A DNA stretch of 64,000 bases from an uncultured Oscillibacter sp. (GCA_910578935.1 CAJTSM010000015.1:1-64000); one strand, 5' to 3'. Shown: positions 8,231-17,295, counted from the stretch's first letter. The notes: generated from the sequence alone by a model not told the origin. Numbers and translations: made by a program.

Positions 8231-8800
8231 ATGAAACGACTGATTTCCTTGACCTTGACGCTCCTGCTGCTTATAGCCCTGACCGCCTGCGGACAGCGCG
8301 GCGGCGATGCCTCCGGCAGTGAGAGCGGCAGCGACGTATATGCCGAAGGCGGCTATGGCGAGGGCCGTGCCGGCGATACCATTCACTCCGCATTCATGGA
8401 CTTCAGCGTAAACAGCGCCTATACCACCGCCCTTTACAGCGGTCATACCGCCCCGGAGGGCATGAAGGTACTGGTGGTGGAGATCACCATCAAAAACACC
8501 TTTCACGAGAGCCTTCCCATGTGGGACGATGACTTCCAGGGTCAGTGGAGCGCCAGCGCGGAAACCGACGAGTTTGCCTGGCCCATTACCGAAGGCGAGG
8601 ACGGCGGCAGCCTGGACACCGTCTCGGAAGAACAGTTCCCCGCCGAGTATGAGCTGGCCGTCAATGAGTCCCGGACCGGAGTCCTGGTCTTTGACGTACC
8701 CGCGGACGAAAAGGACTTCTCCATCTCTCACAGAGAGCTTTTCAGCGACGACAGTGAAGGAAACACATTTTTTGTGTATTTCACCGCCGAGGAAAAATAA
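8231..8800 (+). CDS. Putative lipoprotein (DUF4352-like)
   Basis: A 189-aa exported lipoprotein. Residues 1-20 form a signal peptide ending in the lipobox LTAC with Cys20. A Gly/Ser-rich acidic linker follows. From about residue 52 an Ig-like beta domain carries MKVLVVEITIKNTF and the RTGVLVFDVP strand, features shared with the DUF4352/telomeric-repeat-like extracellular fold. It is anchored on the outer face of the membrane. There is a terminator just after it. Function is unknown; family members are usually accessory surface proteins. Confidence 0.75.
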   Translation: MKRLISLTLTLLLLIALTACGQRGGDASGSESGSDVYAEGGYGEGRAGDTIHSAFMDFSVNSAYTTALYSGHTAPEGMKVLVVEITIKNTFHESLPMWDDDFQGQWSASAETDEFAWPITEGEDGGSLDTVSEEQFPAEYELAVNESRTGVLVFDVPADEKDFSISHRELFSDDSEGNTFFVYFTAEEK

Positions 8801-8813
8801 ACACGCAGTTCGA

Positions 8814-8838
8814 AACAGAGCGGCTTTGCCGCTCTGTT
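8814..8838. terminator. Bidirectional terminator
   Basis: An 11-bp perfect stem with a TTT loop sits between the convergent lipoprotein and TraX-like genes. Confidence 0.7.
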
Positions 8839-8842
8839 CGCT

Positions 8843-9589
8843 TTATCCGGCCCAGCGGGCCAGCAGGAACAGCAGGCAGGTGTGGGCGGGATAATAAAAG
8901 TAGAAAAACCATTTCCAGCCCCTTCCTCTCTCTCCATTGTACCGCAGGATCAGCGGCAGGGCCAGAACCATCATCCACTGGACGGGGGCATAGCCATACA
9001 GCGCCTCCGCGCTGAATTGGTAGATACAAAACACCAGGTAAACAGCGGCCAGAGCTTCCCGGCGGTCCCGGAGGAAATACAGGGCCAGCCCCAGGGCAAT
9101 GAATGCGAAGCCGTATTCGTTCACCGCCAGATTCGGAACCACGCCGGTGAGGGTGTCCCCGCTGAAATCCCGGGTGAACGGCAGCAGGAAGGGAAGCAGC
9201 CCGTACAGAACCTGGACCAGAGCGGCGGCTCCCAGCAGCAGCCCGCCCCGCTTCCGGTCCTTCTGGTACAGCTCCAGGGTGCTGATCAGGAAGCCCGTCA
9301 GAAACAGGGGCAGGAAAATGTTGTGATTTCCGTAGCCGTTTTCCGAAGGAAACCGGGCGTCCAGGAACAGGCCCAGGGCCGTCATGAAAAGGCTCATGAA
9401 ATAAAGGCGCAGGAGATACCGCTTCCGGCTCCGGGTATGGGAATAGCCCTGGACCATGCAGAAAAGGAACAGGGGATACGCTCCCCGTCCCAGCCAGCGA
9501 AACCAGACCGGAGCCGCCGGGAAGTAAAAACCGATGTGGTCCAGGGTCATCAGGACCGCCGCCGTCAGCTTCAGGGAAAAGGCTGTCAT
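8843..9589 (-). CDS. TraX-family membrane protein
   Basis: A 248-aa integral membrane protein with about seven to eight hydrophobic helices. It has the TraX-type N-terminus (LKLTAAVLMTLDHIGFYF), with an Asp-His pair in the first membrane helix, and the GRGAYPLFLFCMVQGY segment. TraX acetylates F pilin in E. coli. Chromosomal homologues in Clostridia are abundant and are probably acyltransferases for surface molecules. AGGAGCTGAG precedes the ATG. No conjugation genes are nearby, so a role in pilus modification should not be assumed. Confidence 0.87.
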   Translation of the reverse strand: MTAFSLKLTAAVLMTLDHIGFYFPAAPVWFRWLGRGAYPLFLFCMVQGYSHTRSRKRYLLRLYFMSLFMTALGLFLDARFPSENGYGNHNIFLPLFLTGFLISTLELYQKDRKRGGLLLGAAALVQVLYGLLPFLLPFTRDFSGDTLTGVVPNLAVNEYGFAFIALGLALYFLRDRREALAAVYLVFCIYQFSAEALYGYAPVQWMMVLALPLILRYNGERGRGWKWFFYFYYPAHTCLLFLLARWAG

Positions 9590-9688
9590 TGTCTCAGCTC
9601 CTGTCTTGATGGGATGTGGAAAGCCCGCTCATATACCACACGAAACGGCGGGGCTTTTTTCTTCAAAATCCCGCCGGGATTTTCCTGG

Positions 9689-9717
9689 TTGCTATTTCCA
9701 TCCAGTCTTGTTATAAT
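9689..9717 (+). promoter_or_regulatory. Promoter of the C_GCAxxG_C_C-NSS operon
   Basis: TTGCTA at 9689-9694, 17 bp, then a perfect TATAAT at 9712-9717. The ATG at 9770 follows an AGAGGAG site. Confidence 0.75.
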
Positions 9718-9769
9718 GCCCTCATGAGAACAGGCTTTTAGCTGGATATTATGGAGAGGAGATAATTTT

Positions 9770-10237
9770 ATGGATCGCTGCGCGCTGGCGTATCAATATC
9801 ATAAGGAGGGCTGGAACTGCGCCCAGTCCGTGGCGGGGGCCTGTGCCGGTCTGGCGGGCCGGACGCCGGAGGAGGTCCTGCCCCTCATGGGCGGCTTCGG
9901 CGGCGGTATGGGCGGCAGCCATGAGGAGATCTGCGGCGCCGTCAGCGGCGGCGCGCTGATTTTAAGCCTCTGCTTCCCCTTCGACAAGCAGGGGGATCAG
10001 GAGGCCAAGCGGAACGTCTACCGGATCACCAAGGAGTACCGCAGCCGCTTCCACGAGGTCTTTGGCCACACCCGCTGTACCGACCTGCTTCAAGCCCGGC
10101 CCGGCGTCACGGAGAAAACCCCAGCCGCCCAGCGCCTGGGCGTCACCGCTCACTGCGACAATATGATTGTCACCGCGGTGGAGCTGCTGGAGGCCCTGGT
10201 GCAGGAGGAGCGGAACGCTCAGGGAGGTACGGCATGA
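9770..10237 (+). CDS. C_GCAxxG_C_C family protein
   Basis: A 155-aa protein with the family pattern of conserved cysteines: NCAQSV at residues about 17-22, EEICGAVSGG at about 53-62, a further Cys around 69, and others at about 105 and 129. Such proteins are common in anaerobes and are thought to be redox or metal-binding, but the biochemical role is not established. The stop codon overlaps the start of the downstream transporter by four bases (ATGA), so translation is coupled. That suggests it assists the transporter or its cargo. Confidence 0.85.
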   Translation: MDRCALAYQYHKEGWNCAQSVAGACAGLAGRTPEEVLPLMGGFGGGMGGSHEEICGAVSGGALILSLCFPFDKQGDQEAKRNVYRITKEYRSRFHEVFGHTRCTDLLQARPGVTEKTPAAQRLGVTAHCDNMIVTAVELLEALVQEERNAQGGTA

Positions 10238-11565
10238 GCCACGATCACAAGAAACGCCAGTTCAGCAGCCAGTGGGGCTTCGTCCTCTCCGCGGTGGGTT
10301 CGGCGGTAGGCATGGCCAACGTGTGGGGCTTCCCCGCCAAGATGGGCAGCTACGGCGGCGGGGCCTTTCTCATCGCCTACCTGATTTTCATCGCCCTGTT
10401 CGGCACCGTGGGCCTGGCGGCGGAGTACGCCGTGGGCCGCCGGGCCCGGACGGGCACCCTGGGGGCCTATGAGATGGCCTGGGGCACGAGGAAGAAGGAA
10501 CTGGGGAAGGCCGGGGGACTTTTGGGCTGGCTCCCCCTGGCGGGGTCCATGTGCATCGCCCTGGGCTACGCGGTCATCATCGCCTATGTGCTGAAGGCCT
10601 TTGCCAGCTCCCTCACCGGGGAGCTGATGACGGCGGACACCGCCGCCTGGTTCGAGAGCTTCTCCCTGGCGGACTACTCCGTCATTCCCTTCCACGCCGT
10701 CGTCGTGGTGGGGACTCTGCTGACCCTCCTCCTGGGGGCCAAGAGCATCGAGAAGAGCAACAAGGTCATGATGCCCCTGTTCTTCCTGATCTTCCTCATC
10801 CTGGCGGTGCGGGTGGCCTTCCTCCCCGGCGCGGCGGAGGGCTACCGCTACATGTTCTCCCCCCGGTGGGAAGAGCTGCTGGACCCCATGGTCTGGATCT
10901 GGGCCATGGGACAGGCCTTCTTCTCGTTGTCCATCACCGGCAGCGGCATGATCGTCTACGGGGCCTATCTGGACACGGCGGAGGACGTGGCGAAGCTGGC
11001 CAAGCGGACGGCCCTCTTCGACACCATCGCGGCCCTGGTGGCCGCCCTGGTGATGATCCCCGCCTGTTTTGCCTACGGGCTGGACATCGGGGCGGGCCCC
11101 TCTTTGCTCTTCGTCACCCTGCCCCGGATTTTACAGGACATCCCCCTGGGGCGGCTGTTCGCCGTGATTCTCTATGTCGCCATGATTTTTGCCGGGGTCA
11201 GCTCCCTCCAGAACATGTTTGAGGCGGTGGGGGAGTCCCTGCTCCACAAGTTCCCCAAACTCAGCCGGAAGGCCATGCTGATTTTGCTGTGCGTGGTGTG
11301 CCTGGGAATCGGCCTTCATATGGAGCCCATCTTCAAGTGGGGCCCCTGGATGGACATTGTCTCCATCTACATCATCCCCATCGGGGCCACCCTGGGGGCG
11401 GTGAGCTGGTTCTGGATCATGCGCCGGGAGGATCTGATGGACGAGGTGGACAAGGGGGCGGACAAGGCCCCCGGGGCTTGGTGGTACCACATCGGGCGGT
11501 ATGTGTACGTGCCCTGCGCCGTGATCTTGTGCCTGGTGGCGCTGTGCATGAAGGTGGCGTTCTGA
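10234..11565 (+). CDS. Sodium-dependent transporter, neurotransmitter:sodium symporter (NSS) family
   Basis: A 443-aa inner-membrane Na+-coupled transporter of the LeuT fold with about 11-12 helices. The first helix has the unwound ion/substrate segment GSAVGMANVWGFP typical of NSS proteins. Bacterial NSS members import amino acids such as Trp, Tyr or Leu; the specificity here is unknown. The gene is translationally coupled to the C_GCAxxG_C_C gene. A second, divergent NSS gene lies at 12737-14089. Confidence 0.92.
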   Translation: MSHDHKKRQFSSQWGFVLSAVGSAVGMANVWGFPAKMGSYGGGAFLIAYLIFIALFGTVGLAAEYAVGRRARTGTLGAYEMAWGTRKKELGKAGGLLGWLPLAGSMCIALGYAVIIAYVLKAFASSLTGELMTADTAAWFESFSLADYSVIPFHAVVVVGTLLTLLLGAKSIEKSNKVMMPLFFLIFLILAVRVAFLPGAAEGYRYMFSPRWEELLDPMVWIWAMGQAFFSLSITGSGMIVYGAYLDTAEDVAKLAKRTALFDTIAALVAALVMIPACFAYGLDIGAGPSLLFVTLPRILQDIPLGRLFAVILYVAMIFAGVSSLQNMFEAVGESLLHKFPKLSRKAMLILLCVVCLGIGLHMEPIFKWGPWMDIVSIYIIPIGATLGAVSWFWIMRREDLMDEVDKGADKAPGAWWYHIGRYVYVPCAVILCLVALCMKVAF

Positions 11566-11602
11566 CGCCTCAGCCGCATCCCCCCAAAGCTTCCGCTGGT
11601 CA

Positions 11603-11629
11603 TTAACTTCTGCTCTGGTTTGCCGATAG
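11603..11629 (+). promoter_or_regulatory. Sigma-28 (SigD/FliA)-type promoter
   Basis: TTAA at 11603-11606, exactly 15 bp, then GCCGATAG at 11622-11629. The flagellar sigma consensus is TAAA-N15-GCCGATAA. The same TTAA-N15-GCCGATA layout recurs at 26286-26312. It lies about 50 bases before the DUF6033-like gene. Confidence 0.65.
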
Positions 11630-11678
11630 AAAAAATAAGGAAAACCTTGATGGGAAGAAATGGGGAGTGAGGTATCTT

Positions 11679-12503
11679 ATGGATAGTACGATTCAAGCCA
11701 ATTATGGAACGAGAACTTATGACACCCCTGCCAAGGCCCGCGAGGCCAAGCGGACCGGGACACAGGCCAGCAGCTTTCTTGATATGGCGGCGCAGGCCAG
11801 CAGCCGCAGAACAGGCGCGCCGGCAGCCGGCATGAGCGGCCTTATGGGCGCGGCAGGTCTGCCCGCCGGGCTGATGATGGATCTGTCGGTGCGGGCCGCC
11901 GGGCAGGCGGGGAGCGTAGAAGCGGCGGAAGCGGTGGAGGCCCCCTCTCTGGAAACCATGCTGAAAGCCAAATATCCCAACATCCATTATCACGTTTTTG
12001 ACGCCAGCAGCGGCTATTGGAGAACACGGAACGACTATCCTCACTATCTGTTGTACCAGGACGGAGACAAGGCCAAAGAAACGCTGGAAAATTGGCAGCC
12101 CAACGGGGCCAATCCCTTTTACGGCTCCATAGACGGCAGGTTTACCGCTCCGAAGGAGATTCACGCCCTGGGCAACGTCCCTCCCGGGAGTAAGGCCGTG
12201 GTCATCCATCCCAAGGTACAGGAGCGCATGGAGAAAGACCCGGCCTATGCCCAGGAGATTTACGCAAAGATCGACGCGTGGTTTGCTTTTGACGTGGCGC
12301 GGAACGAGGCCGTTATGCCCGGAAGTACGTGGGATATGTCCCAGGCCGTTGCCATCGGGGAGGACGGAAATATCTGCAATGCCTGTTCCAGCAGTCCCGG
12401 CAGGATTACCTACTCTAAAAGCGGCTCTGACGATGAAGAGAGCTGGTGGGATCTGCGTATGGCCCGCCACGCCGAGTTTATGAAGCTGGCGGCGGAGAAG
12501 TAG
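11679..12503 (+). CDS. DUF6033-like protein, ends at an in-frame amber codon
   Basis: A 274-aa soluble protein. The ATG at 11679 is preferred because GTGAGGT lies seven bases upstream; a GTG at 11667 is possible. Residues 1-95 are low-complexity Ala/Gly/Ser. From about residue 96 a compact domain begins (MLKAKYPNIHYHVFDASSGYW), with QDGDKAKETL and PPGSKAVVIHPKVQERM further on, resembling DUF6033 proteins of flagellated Clostridia. The reading frame remains open for 59 codons past the TAG at 12501-12503, so the protein may be truncated. A sigma-28-type promoter precedes it. Function is unknown, with possible flagellar co-regulation. Confidence 0.7.
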   Translation: MDSTIQANYGTRTYDTPAKAREAKRTGTQASSFLDMAAQASSRRTGAPAAGMSGLMGAAGLPAGLMMDLSVRAAGQAGSVEAAEAVEAPSLETMLKAKYPNIHYHVFDASSGYWRTRNDYPHYLLYQDGDKAKETLENWQPNGANPFYGSIDGRFTAPKEIHALGNVPPGSKAVVIHPKVQERMEKDPAYAQEIYAKIDAWFAFDVARNEAVMPGSTWDMSQAVAIGEDGNICNACSSSPGRITYSKSGSDDEESWWDLRMARHAEFMKLAAEK

Positions 12504-12683
12504 ATCCAGCGGCGTATGCAGGCTTCCGATCTGCTATCGGCCAGTACGGCGAAATCCCGGCTTGCCCGCATGATGAACGAGGGGAATTTGCGGGCGGTCT
12601 TCGGTGACGAGATTGCCGGCATTCCCACCGAAACCGTTTTGGCAGTCACGCAAGCCCATGTCTTTTCTGCCTCTTTGACATGA
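12504..12683 (+). pseudogene. In-frame continuation beyond the amber codon
   Basis: Directly after the TAG the same frame reads 59 sense codons to a TGA at 12681-12683, with protein-like composition (SASTAKSRLARMMNEG, then AGIPTETVLAV). An internal ATG lies at 12516 without a good ribosome site. This looks like the original C-terminus of the DUF6033-like protein, separated by a nonsense mutation, a readthrough codon or a sequencing error. Confidence 0.55.
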
Positions 12684-12684
12684 C

Positions 12685-12714
12685 AAAGGCGGCGGGGATT
12701 TCCCCGCCGCCTTT
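12685..12714. terminator. Bidirectional terminator
   Basis: A 14-bp perfect GC-rich stem flanked by AAA and TTT sits between the plus-strand DUF6033-like gene and the convergent NSS transporter. Confidence 0.85.
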
Positions 12715-12736
12715 CCTTATGCGCAATTTGAGCGGT

Positions 12737-14089
12737 TTACAGCAGTCCCTGCACCAGAATAATCAGAATCAGCACCGGCAGGACAAACTGGAAGTAGGGC
12801 CACAGCCACCGGGGCATTTTCAGGCCCTCTCCGGCGTTGGCCTCCTCCAGATAACGGTCGTAACCCCAGCCGCTCTTGCTGACACAAAACAGAAGGTACA
12901 CCAGGGAGCCCAAGGGCAGCAGCAGGTTCGAAACAAGGAAGTCCTCACTGTCCAGCACGTCCCGGCCGCCGATGAGGTGGAGGCCGCTCCAGAGGTTGCA
13001 GCCCAGGACGCAGGGCATGCTGGCGAGAAGCACGAATACGCAGTTCACCAAGGCCGCCTTCTTCCTTGTCCAGCCGAAGTTGTCGATGGCGTTGGCCTGG
13101 AGATTCTCAAAAACGGCGATGACCGTGGAAAAGCTGGCGAAGGTCATGAACAGGAAGAACAGCGCGCCCCACAGGCGGCCTCCCGCCATGTTCTGGAAGA
13201 CCTTGGGCAGAATCATGAAGATCAGCGCCGGGCCCTGTCCCGGCTCCACCTGGAAAGCAAAGCAGGCCGGGAAGATGATGAGGCCCGCCATGAGAGCCAC
13301 AAAGGTATCCAGCAGGCAGATCCGCACCGCTTCGCTGGTGAGGGTGTTGTCCCGGCTCATGTAGCTGCCGAAGATTTCCATGGCGGCAATGCCAAGGCTC
13401 AGAGTAAAGAACGCCTGATTCATGGCGGCGGTGATCACGTGGCCCAGGCCCGCCTCCGCCGCCCGCTGGAAGTCGGGCAGGAGATAGAACTTCACACCCT
13501 CCATGCCGCCGGGGAGCATCAGGCTGTGAACGGCCAGCACGACGATGAGGGTCAGCAATCCCAGCATCATCCACTTAGTGATCCGCTCCAAGCCCTTCTG
13601 GAGGCCGAAGCTCACCACCAAAAAGCCCGCCAGCACCGTCAAAACCATCCAGCAGGTCATCTCCACGGGATTTCCTAGCATAGCGGGGAAGACTCCCTCC
13701 ACCGCTTCGGCGGCAAGGCCGTCAAAGGCCCCGCCGGCGAACTTGAAAAAGTAGCCCAGCATCCAGCCGGAGACGGTGGTGTAGTACATCATCAAAAGGC
13801 AGCAGCCCGCCACGCAGAACCAGCCGTGGATATGCCACTTGCTGCCCGGTTTTTGCAGGGCCTGATAGCCCTGGACGGCGCTCTTGCGGCTGGCCCGGCC
13901 CACCGCCAGCTCCATAGTCAGCACCGGCACGCCCATGACCGCCAGGAACAGCAGATAGAACAGCACAAATACGCCGCCGCCGTTCTCCCCGGTGACATAG
14001 GGGAATTTCCATACGTTGCCGATGCCAATGGCACAGCCCGCGCTTACCAGCAGGAAGCCCAGGCGGGATTGAAAACGCTCCCGTTTCAT
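12737..14089 (-). CDS. Sodium-dependent transporter, NSS family (second copy)
   Basis: A 450-aa LeuT-fold Na+ symporter with about 12 helices. The N-terminal SRLGFLLVSAGCAIGIGNVWKFPYVTG region, quoted here only as a landmark of the first helix, carries the conserved GNVWKFPY motif. It is closer to the classical NSS consensus than the copy at 10234. The ATG at 14089 is chosen; a TTG at 14125 is in frame but lacks a better ribosome site. Substrate unknown, probably an amino acid. Confidence 0.9.
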   Translation of the reverse strand: MKRERFQSRLGFLLVSAGCAIGIGNVWKFPYVTGENGGGVFVLFYLLFLAVMGVPVLTMELAVGRASRKSAVQGYQALQKPGSKWHIHGWFCVAGCCLLMMYYTTVSGWMLGYFFKFAGGAFDGLAAEAVEGVFPAMLGNPVEMTCWMVLTVLAGFLVVSFGLQKGLERITKWMMLGLLTLIVVLAVHSLMLPGGMEGVKFYLLPDFQRAAEAGLGHVITAAMNQAFFTLSLGIAAMEIFGSYMSRDNTLTSEAVRICLLDTFVALMAGLIIFPACFAFQVEPGQGPALIFMILPKVFQNMAGGRLWGALFFLFMTFASFSTVIAVFENLQANAIDNFGWTRKKAALVNCVFVLLASMPCVLGCNLWSGLHLIGGRDVLDSEDFLVSNLLLPLGSLVYLLFCVSKSGWGYDRYLEEANAGEGLKMPRWLWPYFQFVLPVLILIILVQGLL

Positions 14090-14520
14090 AAGTTTTTCGT
14101 CCCTCTCTCGTATATTTCGTTGCAAACCCCACAGGCGGCAGCCGCCGTCTCGGGGCAGATTCTCTTATGATAACGGGCGATGGGGAAAATGTCAATGCTT
14201 TCGTGGCGGAAAGGAGTGCCCGAACTAAGGATTTTATAAGGGAGACGGGAGCGCAGGCCCTGTTTGAAAAAATGCAAGCGCGTCTTTTCAACCAGCGGGC
14301 TTTCGGCCCGCCGGCCCACGGAGCGGGTACACTGTACCTTTAAATTCAAACACGGCAAACTGCTCGTGCGGTCCGCGCCGCTGCAAAGCGGCGGCGTTCT
14401 GAAAAGAATCCGCCGGATTCTCTTCAGCTGTGCCGGCTATAAAACCGGGGCTTTTTTCTTTCCTCCCGCCGTGGTATACTGACGATATGCAAATCTTTCG
14501 CGCCGGAAAGGAGGCTCCCC
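14090..14520. other. Intergenic region with hairpins, no gene
   Basis: It holds palindromes at 14295-14311, near 14380-14395 and at 14405-14421. The last resembles the hairpin at 8018-8038. A TATACT at 14474-14479 may be the -10 of the lipase gene. No convincing ORF is present. Confidence 0.45.
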
Positions 14521-15297
14521 ATGACGGACTGCCGGACCCGATACCCTCTCTTGCTGATCCACGGCCTCAACTGCCGGGACGACTGGATTTTTCCCTACTG
14601 GGGCCGGGTGGCGGATATCCTCCGCAGCCATGGGTCCTCCGTCCATCTCAGCGGCCAGGACGCCTGGGGCAGCGTTCCCGGCAACGCCCGGGCTCTCCTC
14701 CGGCGGGCCGAAGATATCCTGGCAGAGACAAACAGCGAAAAACTGAACCTCATCGCCCATTCCAAAGGCGGATTGGAGGCCCGGTATCTGATCTCCTCCC
14801 TGGGCTTTGCCGGAAGGACCGCCTCCCTCACCACGATCTGCACGCCCCACCGGGGTTCGAAAGCGGCGGCGGAGTGGCTGGGGCGGGAACGGGTCTGCCG
14901 CTTTGTGGGTCCAGGCTTGGAGGGCTTCTGGCGGACCCGGGGGGACCGGGAGCCCGACTTCCTGTCGGCGGTGACGGCCCTGACTCCGGAGGCCATGGAG
15001 CAGTTCAACCGGGAAAATCCGGACAGCCCCCTGGTCTATTACCAGAGCTGGGGCGCCTGCCTATCGGGCCCGGGCTGGGACCCCATGGACCGTCTCCAGC
15101 TCTGGCTGACCAAGGCCGATGCGCCGACCGACGGCCTGGTTTCCCCGGATTCCGCCGTCTGGGGAAACTACCGGGGGACGCTGGAGGGCGTTTCCCATCA
15201 GGACGGCGTGGGGGGCCGGCGGCGAAAGCGCCCCGGCTTTGACGCCGGGGCGTTTTACCTCCGCCTGGTTCAGGAGCTGGCGGAAATGGGATTTTAA
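14521..15297 (+). CDS. Alpha/beta-hydrolase, triacylglycerol lipase-like
   Basis: A 258-aa esterase or lipase. The oxyanion-hole motif LLIHGLNC lies at residues about 11-18 and the nucleophile elbow AHSKGG at 79-84, with Ser81. An Asp in PTDGLVSPDS (about 200-209) and a His in GVSHQDGVGG (about 222-231) complete a plausible triad. There is no signal peptide, so it is probably intracellular. AAAGGAGG precedes the ATG. Substrate unknown. Confidence 0.85.
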   Translation: MTDCRTRYPLLLIHGLNCRDDWIFPYWGRVADILRSHGSSVHLSGQDAWGSVPGNARALLRRAEDILAETNSEKLNLIAHSKGGLEARYLISSLGFAGRTASLTTICTPHRGSKAAAEWLGRERVCRFVGPGLEGFWRTRGDREPDFLSAVTALTPEAMEQFNRENPDSPLVYYQSWGACLSGPGWDPMDRLQLWLTKADAPTDGLVSPDSAVWGNYRGTLEGVSHQDGVGGRRRKRPGFDAGAFYLRLVQELAEMGF

Positions 15298-15474
15298 AGT
15301 TTTAACTAAAACTGGCGGAACGCCGGATTGGGCCGGATTTTCCTGTCGGACAAGGCGTCCTGGCGGTTTGAAAACAGACTTTAGGACGTGCGCCTGCCCC
15401 CGTTACAAATTGCGGCCGCTCCGCGCGGCGGCATGGGCGGGACGGGAAATACTGCCATCAAGAGGAGAATGCCC

Positions 15475-16341
15475 ATGAATAAACACACGCAGGCCGCCCC
15501 GGCCAAGGTCAATCTGGCCCTGGATATCCTGGGCCGCCGCCCGGACGGCTATCACGAGATGCGCATGGTGATGCAGACGGTAAGCCTCTGCGATACCGTG
15601 ACTCTGGAGGAAACCGGAGCAGGTTTCACCCTGGACCCCCGGGGCTTTCTCCTGCCTGAGGGAAAGACGCTGGAACAGCGGGCGGCGGAGGCGTTTTTCG
15701 CCGCCGCCGGGCGGCCGCAGCCGTCCCTCCGGGTGACGCTGGAGAAACGGACCCCGGCTTACGCGGGCCTGGGGGGCGGCAGCGCCGACGTGGCGGCCCT
15801 GCTGCGGCTTCTGCGGGAGAAATACGACCCGGACTTGCCCCGGGAGACGCTGGAGGCCGTGGGCGGGCAGATCGGCAGCGACATGCCCTTCTGCGTCCGG
15901 GGGGGCACCGCCCTGGCGGAGGGCCGGGGAGATATCCTGACGGACCTCCCCCCCCTGCCGGACTGCCGCTTTCTCATCTGCAAGCCGGACTTCGGCCTGC
16001 CCACGGGGCCTATGTTCGCCCGGCTCCACTTTGACAAAAGCGCTCCCCATCCGGACGTGGACGGCATGGCCGCCGCCCTGAAACGGGGGGACCTGGAGGG
16101 CCTGGCCCGGCGCGTGGGCAACGTGTTCGAGGCGGTCCTGGAGCCGGGAGAGCGGCGGGAAATTGAGCAGATTAAGGAAACCCTCCTCCGCCACAGGGCC
16201 CTGGCCGCCGCCATGTCCGGCTCCGGCCCGGCGGTGTTCGGCCTCTTCGCCCCGGAAGCGGAAACCGCCGGAGCCCTGGAGGAGCTAAAGCGCCGCTACG
16301 CCCAGGTATTTGAGGTTCAGCCGGTGGGGCGGCTGCTGTAA
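15475..16341 (+). CDS. ispE: 4-diphosphocytidyl-2-C-methyl-D-erythritol kinase
   Basis: A GHMP-family kinase that phosphorylates CDP-methylerythritol in the MEP isoprenoid pathway. The 288-aa length is usual. Motifs are AKVNLALDILGRRPDGYHE at the N-terminus, the ATP-binding AGLGGGSADVAALLR near residue 100, and AMSGSGPAVFGLF near the C-terminus. ATG 15475 is chosen because AGGAG lies seven bases upstream; ATG 15469 is too close. The gene stands alone, and its stop codon lies inside a small inverted repeat. Confidence 0.95.
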   Translation: MNKHTQAAPAKVNLALDILGRRPDGYHEMRMVMQTVSLCDTVTLEETGAGFTLDPRGFLLPEGKTLEQRAAEAFFAAAGRPQPSLRVTLEKRTPAYAGLGGGSADVAALLRLLREKYDPDLPRETLEAVGGQIGSDMPFCVRGGTALAEGRGDILTDLPPLPDCRFLICKPDFGLPTGPMFARLHFDKSAPHPDVDGMAAALKRGDLEGLARRVGNVFEAVLEPGERREIEQIKETLLRHRALAAAMSGSGPAVFGLFAPEAETAGALEELKRRYAQVFEVQPVGRLL

Positions 16342-16380
16342 GGGCGGGGGAGCCGGGCGGACACGCAGATCCGCCCTTAC
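16338..16380. repeat. Small inverted-repeat element overlapping the ispE stop
   Basis: The ends GTAAGGGCGG (16338-16347) and CCGCCCTTAC (16371-16380) are perfect 10-bp inverted repeats. The element resembles the GTAGGGG...CTCTAC element at 45822. It may also act as the ispE terminator. The remaining bases to 16535 show no gene. Confidence 0.5.
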
Positions 16381-16535
16381 AAGGCATTCTATTGGCGGCC
16401 GGTTCCTCACCAGGGAATGGCCCGGGCAGGGGACCGGGCCCCACAGGACCGGACCCTCTATGCGGGCCTGCCCTCCAGGTCAGGCCCTTTTCTCCGGGAA
16501 TCACCCAGGTCCCCGGAAACCCGGCGGCCACGCCC

Positions 16536-17210
16536 CTACAGCAGTACCGGGACTTCCCTCCGAATTTCCAGACTCCCCGGCGTAACGGCACAGTCGTACG
16601 CGCATACCCGCACGCCTGCGGCCGCCGCCTCCCGCAACGCCGCGCCGAAGGCGGGGTGGGTTCCGTCGTTGGGGGCCACGCTTTTCATGCCCTCCATCTG
16701 TACCACAAAAAACAGCGCCGCCCCCAGCCCGGCCTCCGCCGCCTTTTGCAGCTCCCGGAGGTGCTTTACTCCCCGCTCCGTGGGGGCGTCGGGGAAGCGG
16801 GCCGCGCCCCCTTCCTCTAAAGTCACACCTTTGACCTCAATCAGGTAGAGGCCCCGTGAACTCTCTACGCAGAAATCCAGGCGGGAATTCCCGTAAACGT
16901 ACTCCCGGCGGAGGACCGTTCCCTGGGGAAGCCGGGGCTCCAGCCACTCGGCGAAAACCCGGTTGGGGGCCTGGGCGTCCATGTTTACCAGCAGCTCCCC
17001 CTTTTGGACGGCAATGAGGTCGTAGGCGGTCTTCCGGTTTGGATTTCCGCTTTTTTCCAAATAGACCGTCACTCCGGGAGTCAGCAGCTCCCGGCAGCGG
17101 CCCGTGTTTTTCACGTGGACGGTCCGCACGTCCCCCTCCGCCTCCACCTGGGCAATGAAGCGGTTGGGACGGCGGAGAAAGCGCCCGGAGACGATGGCTT
17201 GATACTGCAT
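16536..17210 (-). CDS. sfsA: SfsA family nuclease/DNA-binding protein
   Basis: A 224-aa protein of the sugar fermentation stimulation family. It has an N-terminal OB-like domain (VHVKNTGRCRELL) and a C-terminal nuclease-like domain with the acidic motif RLDF...LIEVKGVTL around residues 105-130, plus HLREL and FGAALREAA. SfsA was first described as a maltose-regulon effect in E. coli and is now viewed as a DNA/RNA nuclease. AAAGGAG precedes the ATG. It is monocistronic behind its own promoter. Confidence 0.95.
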   Translation of the reverse strand: MQYQAIVSGRFLRRPNRFIAQVEAEGDVRTVHVKNTGRCRELLTPGVTVYLEKSGNPNRKTAYDLIAVQKGELLVNMDAQAPNRVFAEWLEPRLPQGTVLRREYVYGNSRLDFCVESSRGLYLIEVKGVTLEEGGAARFPDAPTERGVKHLRELQKAAEAGLGAALFFVVQMEGMKSVAPNDGTHPAFGAALREAAAAGVRVCAYDCAVTPGSLEIRREVPVLL

Positions 17211-17295
17211 AGAGGGCTCCTTTCCGGCGGGGAGACGAAATCTTTATCGGATTCTTAACGGGTAAACCGGCGGCATTTCTCCCCGGATTCGTAAA

